From the NCBI GenBank assembly GCA_963851215.1, contig CAWKOG010000014.1, positions 372,001 through 436,000 of the forward strand: 64,000 nucleotides of DNA. Direction: 5' to 3'. Shown in pieces: positions 1 to 9,606 of the stretch. Each line of letters starts with the position of its first letter. Position 1 is the first letter of the stretch. Under the pieces are notes generated by a model that saw only the letters and a program-made list of their open reading frames with translations, ran no database searches and was not told the origin of the DNA. The DNA comes from DATKFM01 sp963851215 (lineage in GTDB: Bacteria; Pseudomonadota; Alphaproteobacteria; Dongiales; Dongiaceae). The position numbers and the translations under genes were made by a program.

Positions 1-389
1 CCGGTTGGCTTCAGGGTCTGACATGGAGATCCGTCGCGAGGCGGCCAACTCGATGATGCATCCGCTGCGGCGAGCTCGGCTGCGCGCAGCAAGGAAGAAG
101 CCGCATTGCGTGAAGCCGTTGGCGAATCAGGATATCAGCCGCCGGCGAAAGCGACGCCGAGCTGCTGACCGCCGCTCATGAATTGCTGGCGGAGACGCGC
201 TCGGCGCTGGTGCTGGTCCAGACCGATGATCTGCTGGCGGAGACCGAGCCGCTGAATGTGCCGGGAACCGACAAGGAACGGCCGAACTGGCGGCGGCGCC
301 TGAGCGCGCCGGTCGGCGAGTTGGCCGGCCGTGCCTTGGCAAAGCAGATCGCGGCCGCCGTCAAGCGGGGCCGGAACGATGGGAACTAG
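1..389 (+). pseudogene. malQ: C-terminal remnant of 4-alpha-glucanotransferase (MalQ-like), frame-disrupted, cut by window edge
   Basis: The last 60 or so codons (about 180-389) read as the conserved end of amylomaltase: VLVQTDDLLAETEPLNVPGT followed by a P-N-W-R-R-R-L motif. This part of MalQ ends the alpha-glucan disproportionating enzyme. Upstream, MalQ-like sequence continues but in two other frames: GSDMEIRREA near 17-45, then DDASAAAS to GESGYQPPA near 52-147, then GESDAELLTAAHELL from 144. At least two frame changes are therefore needed within 150 bases. It is either a decaying gene or a stretch with indel errors. The stop is TAG at 387-389. Family assignment is fairly secure; the rest of the gene is outside the window. 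Confidence 0.6.
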
Positions 390-395
390 CTTTGT

Positions 396-563
396 TTACC
401 GGCCGGTGCGGGCGGCCCGCCGGGCCACGCGGCGGATATCGGCGGGCGGAATGCCCAGTTCGAAAAGCTCGCGGTCGTCATATCGCCGCAGTTCGGTCAG
501 GAGCCGATTGAACCGTTGCTGCTCCTGCATTCTCGACATTAAGCTTCTAATGCATTGCAACAT
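396..563 (-). CDS. DUF1127 small protein (YjiS-like), 55 aa
   Basis: A 55-residue protein ending in the DUF1127 signature: LLTELRRYDDRELFELGI followed by P-P-A-D-I-R-R-V-A-R. Proteins of this family in alphaproteobacteria are small, basic, arginine-rich and have been linked to RNA-related or phosphate/carbon regulation; the role of this copy is unknown. I chose the ATG at 563 because AGAGGT lies 5 bases upstream of it (569-574). A second in-frame ATG at 539 would give 47 residues but has no ribosome binding site. The gene is divergent from zwf and has its own promoter-like sequence at 591-619. Confidence 0.75.
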   Translation of the reverse strand: MLQCIRSLMSRMQEQQRFNRLLTELRRYDDRELFELGIPPADIRRVARRAARTGR

Positions 564-590
564 TATTCACCTCTAAAGTTGCCAAGACCA

Positions 591-619
591 TATATAATCA
601 CTTGAATATGCGGAAACAA
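591..619 (-). promoter_or_regulatory. Candidate sigma-70-type promoter for the DUF1127 gene
   Basis: Read on the minus strand, TTGTTT (614-619) and TATATA (591-596) are separated by 17 bases, about 30 bases upstream of the DUF1127 start. The region is AT-rich compared with its surroundings. No equally good forward promoter for zwf is visible in the same gap. Confidence 0.4.
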
Positions 620-698
620 TTGTCTGTAGATAAAATGCTGCACTGCGTCAAACTGTCCCGACCCTGTTTCCCGGGCCAGCTTTAGGAAAGGAAAGACC

Positions 699-2176
699 GT
701 GAGCGCACAATTCATTGCCGTCCCGGCCTTCGATCTCATCGTGTTCGGCGCCACCGGCGATCTCGCCATGCGCAAGATCCTGCCGGGACTCTATCACCGC
801 CATTGCGACGGGCAGCTGCCGCCCGAGAGCCGCATCATCGGTGCCGCGCGCAGCGCGCTGAGCCGCGATGCCTTCGTGGCGCGGGTGCGCGAAGCGCTGA
901 CTCAATTCGTGGCCGCCGCCGATCTGGATGCGAGCCGCGTCGACAGCTATCTGCGCCGCATCGACTATGTGGCTGTGGATGTAACTGCCGATGCCGGCTG
1001 GTCGGCGCTGGCCGAACGTCTGGCGGAAACTGCCGAGCGGGTGCGAGTCTTCTATCTGGCGACGGCGCCTAATCTGTTCGGACCGATCTGCCAGAGGCTC
1101 GCCGCCAGCGGCGTGCTGACCCCGAAAACCCGCGTGGTGCTGGAGAAGCCGCTGGGCCACGACCTCGCCTCGGCCCATGCCATCAACGACGCCGTCGGCG
1201 CCGTGTTCGAAGAGCATCAGATCTTTCGCATCGACCATTATCTTGGCAAGGAGACGGTGCAGAATTTGATGGCCCTGCGCTTTGCGAACTCATTGTTTGA
1301 GTCGCTCTGGAACCGCACCGCCATCGATCATGTGCAGATCACCGTGGCCGAGACCATCGGCGTCGAGGGGCGCGCGGCCTATTATGACGGCGCCGGGGCC
1401 TTGCGCGACATGGTGCAGAACCATCTGCTGCAGCTGCTCTGTCTCGTCGCCATGGAGCCGCCGGCGGCCTTCAACGCCGATGCGGTGCGCGACGAGAAGC
1501 TGAAGGTGCTGCGCGCCCTGACCCAGATCTCCAACGGCTCGCTGGCGAGCTGCGCCGCCCGCGGGCAATATCAGGCGGGCGCCATCGGCGGCCAGCCGGT
1601 GCCCGGCTATCTCGAGGAAATGGGCGGCGCCAACGCCAGCAACACCGAGACCTTCGTGGCGCTGAAGGCCGAAGTGGCGAACTGGCGCTGGGCCGGCGTG
1701 CCGTTCTATATGCGGACGGGCAAGCGCATGGCCGCGCGGCTGTCGGAGATCGTGGTGCAGTTCAAGACCATCCCCCATTCCATCTTCGGCGAAGGCGCCG
1801 GCGAGATCAGCCCGAACCGGCTGATCATCCGCCTGCAGCCGGACGAGGGTGTCAAGCTCATGCTCATGAGCAAAGACCCAGGCCCCGGCGGCATGCGGCT
1901 CAAGCAGGTGCCGCTGAATCTCAGCTTCGCCGAGACTTTCCAGGTGCCGTTCCCCGATGCCTATGAGCGGCTGCTGCTGGATGTCATCCGCGGCAATCCC
2001 ACGTTGTTCATGCGCAAGGACGAAGTGGAAGCGGCCTGGACCTGGATCGAGCCAATTCTCGACGCCTGGAGCCGCAGCCCGGCGACGCCGAAGGCCTACA
2101 CCGCCGGCAGCTGGGGCCCTTCGGATGCCCAGGCGCTGATGGCGCGCGACAACAGAAGCTGGTTCGAGGACGCGGC

Positions 2177-2180
<4 letters not shown>
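699..2180 (+). CDS. zwf: Glucose-6-phosphate 1-dehydrogenase
   Basis: A 493-residue cytosolic enzyme that oxidises glucose-6-phosphate to 6-phosphogluconolactone with NADP/NAD, the entry step of the Entner-Doudoroff and oxidative pentose phosphate routes. Seen: N-terminal dinucleotide-binding motif FGATGDLAMRKILP (about residues 12-25), the substrate/catalytic motif RIDHYLGKETVQN (about 177-189), and the family's usual length. The start is GTG at 699 with AGGAAAGG just upstream. Its TGA overlaps the ATG of pgl (ATGA), so the two are translationally coupled. It is the first gene of a zwf-pgl-edd-eda operon. Identification is secure. Confidence 0.97.
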
Positions 2181-2893
<713 letters not shown>

Positions 2894-2904
2894 GGTCCAC
2901 GATC

Positions 2905-4737
2905 ATGCCCGTCCAAGAGAGAGTGGCCGATATCACCGAGCGCATCGTCAAGCGGTCCCGCAGCGACCGGCAACGCTATCTCGATCACATCCGCGAGGCG
3001 GCGCGGCGTGGCCCTCAGCGGGGCAAGTTGTCCTGCGGCAATCTCGCCCACGGCTTTGCCGCCTGCGGCGCTGATGACAAGCAGGATCTCACCGGCGACG
3101 TCAAGGCCAACATCGCCATCGTCTCCGCCTATAACGACATGCTGAGCGCGCATCAGCCCTTCGAGCGTTTCCCGGCGCTGATCAAGCAGGCGGCGCGGGA
3201 GGCGGGCGCGGTTGCGCAATTCGCCGGCGGCGTGCCAGCCATGTGCGATGGCGTGACCCAGGGCCAGCGGGGCATGGAGCTGTCGCTGTTCTCCCGCGAT
3301 GTGGTGGCGCTGGCGACCGCGGTTGCCCTGTCCCACGACATGTTCGACGCCGCCCTCTATCTCGGTATCTGCGACAAGATCGTGCCCGGGCTGGTGATCG
3401 GCGCCCTCAGCTTCGGTCATCTGCCGGCGATTTTCGTGCCCGGCGGGCCGATGCCCTCGGGCCTGCCCAACGATGAGAAATCTCGAATTCGCCAGCTCTT
3501 TGCCGAAGGCAAGGTTGGCCGCGCGGAATTGCTGGCGGCGGAAAGCGCCTCCTATCACGGCCCGGGCACCTGCACCTTCTACGGCACCGCCAACACCAAC
3601 CAGATGCTGATGGAGATCATGGGCCTGCATCTGCCAGGCGCGTCCTTCGTCAATCCGAACACGCCGCTGCGCGATGCGCTGACGGTGGCGGCGACCAGGC
3701 GCGTTGCCGAGATCACGGCGCTGGGTAACGAGTTCACGCCCGTCGGCGAAGTGATCGACGAGCGCGCGGTGGTCAACGGCGTCGTCGGCCTGCTGGCCAC
3801 CGGCGGCTCGACCAACCATACGCTGCATCTGCCGGTCATGGCGCGCGCCGCCGGCATCCGTCTGAGCTGGGATGATTTCGCCGACCTGTCCGAGGTAGTG
3901 CCGTCGCTCTGCCGCATCTACCCCAATGGCAAGGCCGATGTGAATCATTTCCATGCCGCCGGCGGCATGAGCTTCCTGATCGGCCAACTATTGGATGCCG
4001 GCCTGCTGCATCCGGATGTGCGCACCGTCGCCGGCGATGGCGGGCTGGCGCGCTATCGCGCCGAGCCGATGCTGAGTGATGGCTCTATCGTCTGGCGCGA
4101 TGGGCCGCGGCAGAGCCACGATCCTGCCGTGCTGGCGCCGGTGTCGGCGCCGTTCAGCGCCAATGGCGGGCTCAAACTGTTGGAAGGCAATCTGGGCCGC
4201 GCCGTCATCAAGGTATCGGCGGTGAAGCCGGAGCGCTGGGTCATTGAGGCGCCGGCCCTCATCTTCAACGACCAGGATGAGCTGCAGGCGGCCTTCAAGC
4301 GCGGCGAGCTGCAGAGGGATTTCGTCGCTGTAGTCCGCTTCCAGGGGCCTAAGGCCAACGGCATGCCGGAACTGCATAAACTGACGCCGGCGCTCGGCGT
4401 GCTCATGGACAAGGGCTTCAAGGTGGCGCTGCTGACTGATGGCCGCATGTCCGGCGCCTCGGGCAAAGTGCCGGCAGCGATTCATCTGACGCCGGAAGCG
4501 GCCGATGGCGGGCCGATCGCGAGGCTGCGGGACGGCGATGTCATCCGCATCGACGCCACGACGGGCCGGCTGGAAGCGCTGGTTCCGCCAGCCGAATGGG
4601 CGGCACGGGCGCCCGCAACCGCCGATCTGTCACATCATCACGCCGGGCTTGGGCGCGAGCTGTTCGCCGGCTTCCGCACGCATGTGAGCGCGGCTGACGC
4701 CGGCGCCAGCGTTCTCGGCTTCCTGCCTGAAAATTGA
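2905..4737 (+). CDS. edd: Phosphogluconate dehydratase (6-phosphogluconate dehydratase)
   Basis: A [4Fe-4S] dehydratase of the IlvD/Edd family, about 610 residues, converting 6-phosphogluconate to 2-keto-3-deoxy-6-phosphogluconate (KDPG), the first committed Entner-Doudoroff step. Seen: cluster cysteines in CGADD and CDGVTQGQRGMELS and in GICDKIVPG, plus STNHTLHLPVMARAAGI and TDGRMSGASGKVPAAIH, all typical of Edd. I prefer ATG 2905, with GAGG nine bases upstream, over the in-frame GTG at 2890 that overlaps the pgl stop; the longer form would add five residues. It is followed after about 20 bases by eda. Confidence 0.96.
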   Translation: MPVQERVADITERIVKRSRSDRQRYLDHIREAARRGPQRGKLSCGNLAHGFAACGADDKQDLTGDVKANIAIVSAYNDMLSAHQPFERFPALIKQAAREAGAVAQFAGGVPAMCDGVTQGQRGMELSLFSRDVVALATAVALSHDMFDAALYLGICDKIVPGLVIGALSFGHLPAIFVPGGPMPSGLPNDEKSRIRQLFAEGKVGRAELLAAESASYHGPGTCTFYGTANTNQMLMEIMGLHLPGASFVNPNTPLRDALTVAATRRVAEITALGNEFTPVGEVIDERAVVNGVVGLLATGGSTNHTLHLPVMARAAGIRLSWDDFADLSEVVPSLCRIYPNGKADVNHFHAAGGMSFLIGQLLDAGLLHPDVRTVAGDGGLARYRAEPMLSDGSIVWRDGPRQSHDPAVLAPVSAPFSANGGLKLLEGNLGRAVIKVSAVKPERWVIEAPALIFNDQDELQAAFKRGELQRDFVAVVRFQGPKANGMPELHKLTPALGVLMDKGFKVALLTDGRMSGASGKVPAAIHLTPEAADGGPIARLRDGDVIRIDATTGRLEALVPPAEWAARAPATADLSHHHAGLGRELFAGFRTHVSAADAGASVLGFLPEN

Positions 4738-4758
4738 TGGGATCACAGAGATACCGGA

Positions 4759-5392
4759 ATGCAGATCAAGGAAATCCTCGCCCTCGGCCCACTGATCCCC
4801 GTGGTCGTCATCGATGACGCCGACGCTGCCGTGCCGCTGGCCAAAGCGCTCATCGCCGGTGGCATCCGCGTGATCGAAGTGACGCTGCGCACCGACACGG
4901 CGCTGGCGGCGATCCGCCGCATCGCGGCCGAAGTGCCCGACGCCATCGTCGGCGCCGGCACCATCCTGCGGCCGCAGCAATTCAGCCGACATCGAACAAG
5001 CGGGCGCCGCCTTCGCCGTCAGTCCGGGCGCGACGCCGGAACTGCTGGCCGGCGCGCGCAACTCGAAGATTCCTTTCCTGCCCGGTGCCGCCACCGCCAG
5101 CGAAGCCATGCGCCTCTTGGAATCCGGCTACAAGCAGATGAAGTTCTTCCCCGCCGAAGCCGCCGGCGGGGCCGGTCTGCTTGCCTCGCTCGCCTCGCCG
5201 TTGCCGGACGCAAAATTCTGCCCCACCGGCGGCATCGATCCCGGCAATGCCGAAAGCTATCTGCGCCTGCCGAACGTGGTCTGCGTCGGCAGCTCCTGGC
5301 CGGTTCCGGCAGCAAGCATCCGCAGTGGGGAATGGGACAAGATCACGGAGCGGGCTCGAACCTGCGTGGCTTTGCGGCGTCAGGCAGCCTGA
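4759..5392 (+). pseudogene. eda: KDPG aldolase (2-dehydro-3-deoxyphosphogluconate aldolase), frameshifted by one base
   Basis: Eda cleaves KDPG to pyruvate and glyceraldehyde-3-phosphate. The first frame (4759 to about 4983) carries the N-terminal half with EVTLRTDTALAAI, including the catalytic Glu, and VGAGTI. The frame then changes: the rest, ADIEQAGAAFAVSPGATPEL and onward, is in the next frame. It contains GYKQMKFFPAEAAGG with the Schiff-base lysine and CPTGGID, ending at TGA 5390-5392. Removing the A at 4984 restores TTC-GCC-GAC (F-A-D) and a normal aldolase of about 210 residues. All catalytic residues are present, so a sequencing error or a very recent mutation is likely. Operon position after edd is standard. 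Confidence 0.85.
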
Positions 5393-5425
5393 AACCCGCC
5401 GCCACGGTTTCATCGGAGGAGCTTC

Positions 5426-6283
5426 ATGGCCGAACCGCTGAACTTTCTCAGCCTGTTGACCGGCTGCTTCGCGATGCCGGCAGCGGAAAATCCCACCGTG
5501 ACGATGATCGAAGCCGCCTACCGGCATCATGGACTCGATGCGCGATACATCAACTGCGAGGTGGCGCCGGCGGAACTGGGCAATGCGGTACGCGGCGCCC
5601 GCGCCATGGGGTGGGCCGGCTTCAACTGCTCCATCCCCCACAAGATCGCCGTCATCGAACATCTCGACGGTCTCGCCGAATCCGCCGCGGTCATCGGCGC
5701 CGTCAATTGCGCCGTGCGCCGCGATGGCCGCTATGTCGGCGAGAATACCGACGGACAGGGCTTCATCAGCGCCCTGCGCACGATCGTCGATCCGGTGGGC
5801 AAGGCGATCGTTCTCTTTGGCGCCGGCGGCGCAGCGCGCGCCATTGCAGTGGAAGCCGCCCTGGCCGGTGCGGCGTCGATAACAGTTGTGAATCGCAGCC
5901 GGCAGTCCGCTGAGGAACTGACCGCGCTGATCAACGGCAAGACGAAAGCGCGAGCTGAATATGCGGCTTGGGATCGCACCTACCGCGTGCTGCCGGGAAC
6001 CGACATTGTCGTGAACGCCACCTCGATCGGTCTCTTTCCCGACATCGAGGGCCGGCTGAACCTCGATGTCGAAAGCCTGCGGCCGGGCATGACGGTCGCC
6101 GACGTCATTCCGAACCCGCCGCGGACGCTCCTGCTGCGCGATGCGGCGGCGCGCGGCTGTACCGTGCTGGACGGCCTGGGTATGCTGGTCAATCAGGGCG
6201 TCATCAGCATCAGGCACTGGACCGGAATCGACCCCGATCCATCCGTGATGCGCAGAAAGCTGGAAGCCATTTTCGAAGTCTAA
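5426..6283 (+). CDS. Shikimate/quinate dehydrogenase-family oxidoreductase
   Basis: A 285-residue cytosolic NAD(P)-dependent dehydrogenase of the AroE family. Seen: substrate domain with GFNCSIPHKIAVIEHLD (the lysine is the catalytic one) and AVNCAV, then the Rossmann motif VLFGAGGAARAI (about residues 129-140), VVNRSR for cofactor specificity, NATSIGLFPD, and the C-terminal DGLGMLVNQG. GAGGAG lies upstream of ATG 5426. It sits 33 bases after eda and is probably co-transcribed. That location, away from other aromatic genes, suggests a catabolic (quinate/shikimate or related hydroxy acid) paralogue and not the biosynthetic AroE, but this is inference. Confidence 0.88.
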   Translation: MAEPLNFLSLLTGCFAMPAAENPTVTMIEAAYRHHGLDARYINCEVAPAELGNAVRGARAMGWAGFNCSIPHKIAVIEHLDGLAESAAVIGAVNCAVRRDGRYVGENTDGQGFISALRTIVDPVGKAIVLFGAGGAARAIAVEAALAGAASITVVNRSRQSAEELTALINGKTKARAEYAAWDRTYRVLPGTDIVVNATSIGLFPDIEGRLNLDVESLRPGMTVADVIPNPPRTLLLRDAAARGCTVLDGLGMLVNQGVISIRHWTGIDPDPSVMRRKLEAIFEV

Positions 6284-6396
6284 GCCGCCATGAAGTCCGC
6301 CTTCGAGTTAGTCCGGGAAGTGCCGGGAGCGGACATTCGGCCAATGACCTGTTTCGGCCCCTTGCAGACATCGGTGACTCACGGCAGAAAAGCGCG

Positions 6397-7125
6397 ATGA
6401 GTGCGAAATATGACATCATCGGAAACAATTATGCGGAGCTTCGCAAGCCGGATCCGCGCATAGCCGGGATCATCAACAGCGCACTCGGGTCGGCGCAAAC
6501 CGTTTTGAATGTCGGCGCAGGCACGGGTTCCTACGAACCGGCTGATCGATCCCTGACTGCTGTCGAGCCTTCGCGCGAGATGATTCGAAAGCGGAGTCCG
6601 ACGGCGGCCGAGGCAATTCAGGCCAGCGCCGACGATCTGCCATTCGATGACAAGAGTTTCGACGCCGCCATGGCGATCCTGACCATTCATCATTGGCCCG
6701 ACAAGGAGGCAGGCTTGCGCGAGATGCGCCGCGTAACACGCGGCCGGATCATCCTGCTCACGTACGATCCGTCGCACCGGCCCTGGCTAACGGACTATCT
6801 TCCTGAATTGGCGGCGTTGGACGAGGGACAGATGCCAACGTTGTCCGACTACGAACGATGGTTGGGCACAGTGCAAATCACGCCGGTTCTGGTGCCGCAG
6901 GATTGCAGCGACGGATTCCTCTATGCCTACTGGCGCCGGCCGGCGGCCTATCTCGATGCATACATCCGGTCCGGCAGTTCGTCGTTCTGGGCCATTGGCA
7001 ACGCCGAAGCAGGATTGCAGAAGCTAAAGCGGGATCTCGAGACCGGCGAGTGGGAGCGCCGTTATGCCGAGTTGCTCACCCTTGATGAATATGACGCAGG
7101 ATACCGGCTCGTCGTAGCGGAATGA
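6397..7125 (+). CDS. Class I SAM-dependent methyltransferase (type 11)
   Basis: A 242-residue soluble protein. Seen: the SAM-binding motif I VLNVGAGTGSYE (about residues 37-48), the acidic end of strand 2 AVEPS, motif with ADDLPFDDKSFDAAMAI (about 79-95) and IHHWPDKEAGLREMRRV typical of Methyltransf_11. The start ATG 6397 follows a 113-base spacer after the shikimate-dehydrogenase-like gene and has no strong ribosome binding site, so an independent or weak initiation is possible. The substrate cannot be told from the sequence. Confidence 0.85.
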   Translation: MSAKYDIIGNNYAELRKPDPRIAGIINSALGSAQTVLNVGAGTGSYEPADRSLTAVEPSREMIRKRSPTAAEAIQASADDLPFDDKSFDAAMAILTIHHWPDKEAGLREMRRVTRGRIILLTYDPSHRPWLTDYLPELAALDEGQMPTLSDYERWLGTVQITPVLVPQDCSDGFLYAYWRRPAAYLDAYIRSGSSSFWAIGNAEAGLQKLKRDLETGEWERRYAELLTLDEYDAGYRLVVAE

Positions 7126-7222
7126 TCCGCAAACGACCGCCTCCACCCATCCCTGCCGCTGCTGACCGGACGCCGAAGATCCGGGTTGGGTCGTGAACTG
7201 CCGTTTCGGCTGGGTCCCGGTC

Positions 7223-7861
7223 CTATGCACTCCCGGGCTGGCTGGCTGGGTTGAGCGCTTTGAAGGCGAACGCCGCCGCGGCCCCTCCCAGTAGTTCCGC
7301 AACGATATAAAGCCACAAGTTGGACCACGGGAGCAGGCCTACGATCGAGGCGCCGATGGCGACGGCCGGATTGAAGGCCGCCCCCGACACCTGGCCGACG
7401 GCGAATGCGCCAGCCAGGACCGTGAAGCCGATAGCGAGACCGAAGTAGGAATTCCCGACTGTTGCGTCGGCCGTGGCCACGTTCAACACAACGTACACCA
7501 GCGCAAACGTGAACAGGAACTCGGCCAGAAACGCCCCTAATACGGGGGCAAAGAATGGACTCACCGGCTCACCGCGAAGGGCCAGGATGACGATCCCGGC
7601 AGCAGCGGCGGCACCGAGCAGTTGCGCCCCGCAGTATGGCAACAGGTCCGAGCGAGGACACCGTCCCCGCAGGAACACCCCGAGCGTGACTGCCGGGTTG
7701 TAATGCGCGCCCGAGATGTGGCCGCCCGCGTAGATCATCACCATCAGCACGGCCCCTATGGCCAGCGGAGCAATCACGCCCGGAGCCGATGCGATCCCGG
7801 TGCAGCCGATTGTCAGTACGAGAAAGAACGTTCCAATGAATTCCACAGCGTACCGGCGCAT
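7223..7861 (-). CDS. Aquaporin / MIP-family channel
   Basis: A 212-residue inner-membrane channel with six predicted membrane segments and the two half-helix motifs of the family: HISGAHYNPAVTLG (about residue 57) and GAAFNPAVAIG (about 163). Both NPA motifs are intact. Start ATG 7861 has GAGAGG about 7 bases upstream and gives MRRYAVEFIGTFFL, the usual N-terminus of AqpZ-type proteins. It probably conducts water; glycerol or other small solutes cannot be ruled out. It is convergent with the methyltransferase and stands alone. Confidence 0.93.
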   Translation of the reverse strand: MRRYAVEFIGTFFLVLTIGCTGIASAPGVIAPLAIGAVLMVMIYAGGHISGAHYNPAVTLGVFLRGRCPRSDLLPYCGAQLLGAAAAAGIVILALRGEPVSPFFAPVLGAFLAEFLFTFALVYVVLNVATADATVGNSYFGLAIGFTVLAGAFAVGQVSGAAFNPAVAIGASIVGLLPWSNLWLYIVAELLGGAAAAFAFKALNPASQPGSA

Positions 7862-8476
7862 GGCGCGTCCTCTCGTCCTGATTGTCTGGCCCCCGGCAGC
7901 TGCGGCTGCTACGGGTGACGCTCGGGTGACAAGATCGTGTCGATCTACGCCCAATATCGGCGCAGGTAATACGAGTACGCCACTACTACCGGCGGCGGAT
8001 AGATCGGACGCACCACCGGGTGCTGGGGAGAAGGACAGGCGCGTGAGCAAGGGGGCCTGCGCGCGCGCCTGTCAGGTCGAGTCCACTCTCTGAGTGGAAG
8101 CCGGAGTTTCGTGCGTCGCACGCAGATCGGCAATTGGACCTTGGTCCAATGCCAGCAACAAAAATGCCACGTGTTCGCCAGCGATGAGCCGGAGCCGCCG
8201 GCTAGCGGAAGTGAGCAGGATCGAGTTCTCATGCTTTGAAACCTACCAACCGCGCCCTACGGCAAGGCCAACACTGACAGTATTCTTGACTAATCAGTGC
8301 GCAAGATGAGTGAATGGCGTGGACCCGTGTCCGTAGCGCCTCAGCCGCCGAGCAGATAAGTTGCCCTCCCCTGTGCAGATCCCGACGGAGCGACGCCAAC
8401 ATGAGCAATGCGCCATCGCTGATGGAGCTGTCCACAACCGCATGCCACGGCGTCCTCGTTGAACGGAGAGCAGATC
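7862..8476. other. Intergenic region with a palindromic operator-like site
   Basis: About 615 bases between the aquaporin and the deacylase gene. I find no credible coding region in it: open frames here lack family features and good starts. The only clear structure is the 18-bp palindrome at 8133-8150. Confidence 0.6.
8133..8150. promoter_or_regulatory. 18-bp perfect inverted repeat, candidate operator
   Basis: ATTGGACC-TT-GGTCCAAT: two perfect 8-base arms with a 2-base spacer, about 330 bases upstream of the catabolic cluster's first forward gene. The TTGGTCCAA core resembles sites bound by GntR/FCD-type repressors that control sugar-acid genes. No GntR-type gene is visible in the window, so the regulator is unknown. 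Confidence 0.35.
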
Positions 8477-9505
8477 TTGGATCATACCACGACAAAGCGT
8501 AGTACGGCCTTCACGACAGTCGACCTCGAGAAGCCCGGCAAGCAAGTCGGCTTCGTCATGATCCCGCACTCGACGCATGACGACGCGTGGGGTGTCACGC
8601 GCCTGCCGATCGCCGTGATCAGCAATGGCAAGGGTCCGACGGTGATCCTCGAGGGAGGGAACCATGGCGATGAGTATGAAGGGCCGATCACGATCTGCGA
8701 GCTGATCCGTGAACTCGATCCGGGCGAGTTGCAGGGCCGGCTGATTCTGATGCCAGCGAACAATGTGCATGCGGTCATGGCGGGCCAGCGGACGTCACCT
8801 GTCGACGGGCTGAATTTCAATCGTACTTTCCCCGGCGTGGCTCACGGCTCCATAACAGAGCAGATTGCGGATTTCGTCGCCCATGAGATTTTTCCGCGCG
8901 GTGAAGCATTCTTGGATCTGCACTCGGGGGGCTCCTCCCTCGACATTCTGCCAAGCGCCATCATAGAACCGACCGACGATCCCGAGTTGCATCGCCGGAA
9001 TGTTGCCGCGGTCCGGGCGTTCGATGCGCCGCTGATTGTGGTCGTCAGCAACTTCGGCGATCCGCGTACCGCGACCGCGACAGCCTGTCGCGCCGGGCTG
9101 ACGACCGTCGGTACCGAAATGGGCGGGGGTGGGACGGTCAGGCCGGATGCGCTGGCGATTTGCCGCCGCGGTGTGCGCAATGTCTTGGCGCATCTGGGCG
9201 TATTGCCCGCCGCAGCAGCGACAGTGCGCCGCGCCGATGCGCCGCTGTTCGAGCTTCCGGGAACCCGTGCATTCGTATACGCAACGGCAGACGGGATATT
9301 CGAACCGTACCATCTCAATGGCGACAAGGTGCGGGCTGGAGATGCCGCCGGCCGCATCCATTGCACCTGGGATCCGACGCGCGCACCGGAATTGCTGCAC
9401 TACGAAGTGGACGGGATACTCTACGGCCGGCGCCAGCCGGGCCGCGTGCGTCCGGGAAATTGCTGCCTGGTGGTGGCGGCGCCCTACAGCGGCAAGCTGA
9501 CGTGA
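8477..9505 (+). CDS. Succinylglutamate desuccinylase/aspartoacylase-family zinc deacylase
   Basis: A roughly 342-residue protein of the M14-like AstE/AspA family, which hydrolyses N-acyl amino acids or related amides using one zinc ion. Seen: zinc motif GGNHGDEYEGP (His and Glu ligands, near residue 60), RTFPG, and the third ligand in DLHSGGSSLD (near 150). A Glu in GTEMGGGG is a candidate catalytic base. TTG at 8477 is chosen as start because GGAGAG lies 6 bases upstream; an in-frame TTG at 8459 is an alternative. It faces the convergent 2-hydroxyacid dehydrogenase and lies at the edge of the sugar-acid catabolic cluster, so its substrate may be an acylated compound imported by it. Confidence 0.85.
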   Translation: MDHTTTKRSTAFTTVDLEKPGKQVGFVMIPHSTHDDAWGVTRLPIAVISNGKGPTVILEGGNHGDEYEGPITICELIRELDPGELQGRLILMPANNVHAVMAGQRTSPVDGLNFNRTFPGVAHGSITEQIADFVAHEIFPRGEAFLDLHSGGSSLDILPSAIIEPTDDPELHRRNVAAVRAFDAPLIVVVSNFGDPRTATATACRAGLTTVGTEMGGGGTVRPDALAICRRGVRNVLAHLGVLPAAAATVRRADAPLFELPGTRAFVYATADGIFEPYHLNGDKVRAGDAAGRIHCTWDPTRAPELLHYEVDGILYGRRQPGRVRPGNCCLVVAAPYSGKLT

Positions 9506-9606
9506 ATGCGATCGGCGGCGTGGAAATCGCCGAAGAGCAGACTCCGCTCGATGCCGTGAGGCGAATTGTCCGGCGGGACGTGCAGTGAACGTCGCCCGGA
9601 CCGGAC

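Noticed and set aside
8294..8770. A minus-strand frame of 158 codons over the deacylase start
   Set aside because: It is a shadow of the deacylase gene, without a ribosome binding site or family features.
9502..9588. A 28-codon frame starting GTG, overlapping the deacylase stop
   Set aside because: No ribosome binding site of its own and no family resemblance; too short to support beyond chance.
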